Assembly (NCBI GenBank): GCA_038209145.1
Contig: JBBQXZ010000052.1
Span: 1 to 24,031, forward strand
Direction of reading: 5' to 3'
DNA: 24,031 bases
Source of the DNA: Lunatibacter sp038209145
Lineage (GTDB): Bacteria > Bacteroidota > Bacteroidia > Cytophagales > Cyclobacteriaceae
The notes beneath the pieces were generated by a model, which ran no database searches, was not told the DNA's origin, and saw only the letters and a program-made list of their open reading frames with translations. A program made the translations under genes and the position numbers. This document shows, one piece after another, positions 23,694-24,031 of this stretch (its first letter is position 1; each line of letters begins with the position of its first letter).

Positions 23694-24031
23694 GGTGGGA
23701 AAGTTTTTGAGACTAATAAGTTAATCATAATCCCGGAACATAAAAACTAATTTTTAAAAAGAACAATTTTAGTTAATTCTGGCATGAAGGATAATTTGGA
23801 TATTTTTACTAGTCAACTAGGTGAAATATCCGATATTTTTACTACGCATGAAATCAACCAAGCACACCGGAGAAATTTATCTTTTCGAGTCAATTCCCTC
23901 CTGCTTTAGCTGGAGGGGAAAGAAGAGTACCAATCTCTCCCGGCTTTAGCCAAACCAAATTCCTCTCCCTAAATCCTATCTTTATATTTTGGCTAAAGTC
24001 CATTGGTTGCTTGGCATTTATTAGTGAATGG
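23694..24031. other. Right-edge region with short ORF and repeats
   Basis: No recognisable gene lies in these 338 bases. A 41-codon frame at 23784-23909 (MKDNLDIFTSQLGEISDIFT start) has no family resemblance and ends inside a hairpin, so it is probably not a gene. A 13-base direct repeat GATATTTTTACTA occurs at 23799-23811 and 23832-23844. Hairpins with a CTTTAGC core fill the last 140 bases. Confidence 0.4.
23894..24005. repeat. REP-like hairpin cluster with GGCTTTAGCC core
   Basis: CCCTCCTGC-TTTA-GCTGGAGGG (23896-23918) forms a nine-pair stem with one T-T mismatch. CCGGC-TTTA-GCC (about 23940-23951) repeats the core with a GGC/GCC stem, and TTGGC-TAAA-GTCCA (about 23989-24003) is an inverted, looser copy. 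Three related hairpins within 110 bases suggest a dispersed intergenic repeat family of REP type. No transposase is visible before the window ends. Confidence 0.5.

Noticed and set aside
1..24031. CRISPR array, tRNA, rRNA, integrase or insertion-sequence transposase
   Set aside because: I searched by eye for regular spaced repeats, tRNA-like cloverleaf ends and transposase motifs and found none.

Overview
The window comes from a Bacteroidota chromosome, most likely a marine or soil Cyclobacteriaceae/Cytophagales-type organism; this is inferred, since no rRNA or marker gene is present. The grounds are a SusD remnant, lipoprotein and Sec signal peptides on carbohydrate-active enzymes, a DUF4221-type lipoprotein, DUF5060/DUF4038 glycosidase-like proteins, a TAnnTTTG-type promoter box, absence of obvious Shine-Dalgarno sites, and moderate GC.

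Layout. (1) 1-1960, minus: the N-terminal 653 codons of a large secreted protein with two copies of a roughly 280-residue carbohydrate-binding-like module; it runs off the left edge. (2) 2194-2418: a small CDGSH iron-sulfur protein followed by a perfect 16-bp-stem terminator. (3) 2635-8004, plus: a carbohydrate block of an exported SMP-30 lactonase, a Tat-exported enolase-superfamily enzyme, and two lipoprotein sulfatases behind their own promoter-like box. (4) 12149-8049, minus: a two-gene unit of an acyl-CoA oxidase-like flavoprotein and an SLC13/DASS anion transporter with RCK_C domains, convergent with the sulfatases. (5) 12599-13564: a Xre-RES toxin-antitoxin pair with a palindromic operator candidate. 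(6) 13788-20821, plus: an eroded polysaccharide-utilisation region with a SusD pseudogene reduced to its two ends, a second exported enolase-superfamily protein with altered active-site residues, an exported RraA-like protein, a degraded unidentified reading frame, and a tandem pair of DUF5060/DUF4038 (GH140-like) glycosidase candidates. (7) 22364-21246, minus: a Fic protein with an N-terminal inhibitory motif and a C-terminal winged helix, preceded by five copies of TGRCATTAAA. (8) 23693-22554, minus: a DUF4221-like lipoprotein gene broken by one in-frame TAA. (9) The right end has hairpins with a GGCTTTAGCC core that look like dispersed REP-type repeats.

Working model (inference). Blocks 3 and 6 look like parts of a system for a sulfated or acidic glycan: sulfatases remove sulfate, DUF4038 enzymes cleave glycosidic bonds, and an exported lactonase, two dehydratase-like enolase-superfamily proteins and an RraA-like aldolase could process sugar lactones and acids outside the cytoplasm. 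The SLC13 carrier could move the released sulfate or a dicarboxylate. No intact SusC/SusD pair, sugar dehydrogenase or sulfatase-maturing enzyme is in the window, and three reading frames are broken, so at least block 6 appears to be decaying. The most distinctive features are the exported sugar-acid enzyme set, the operator array in front of fic, and the three broken genes.
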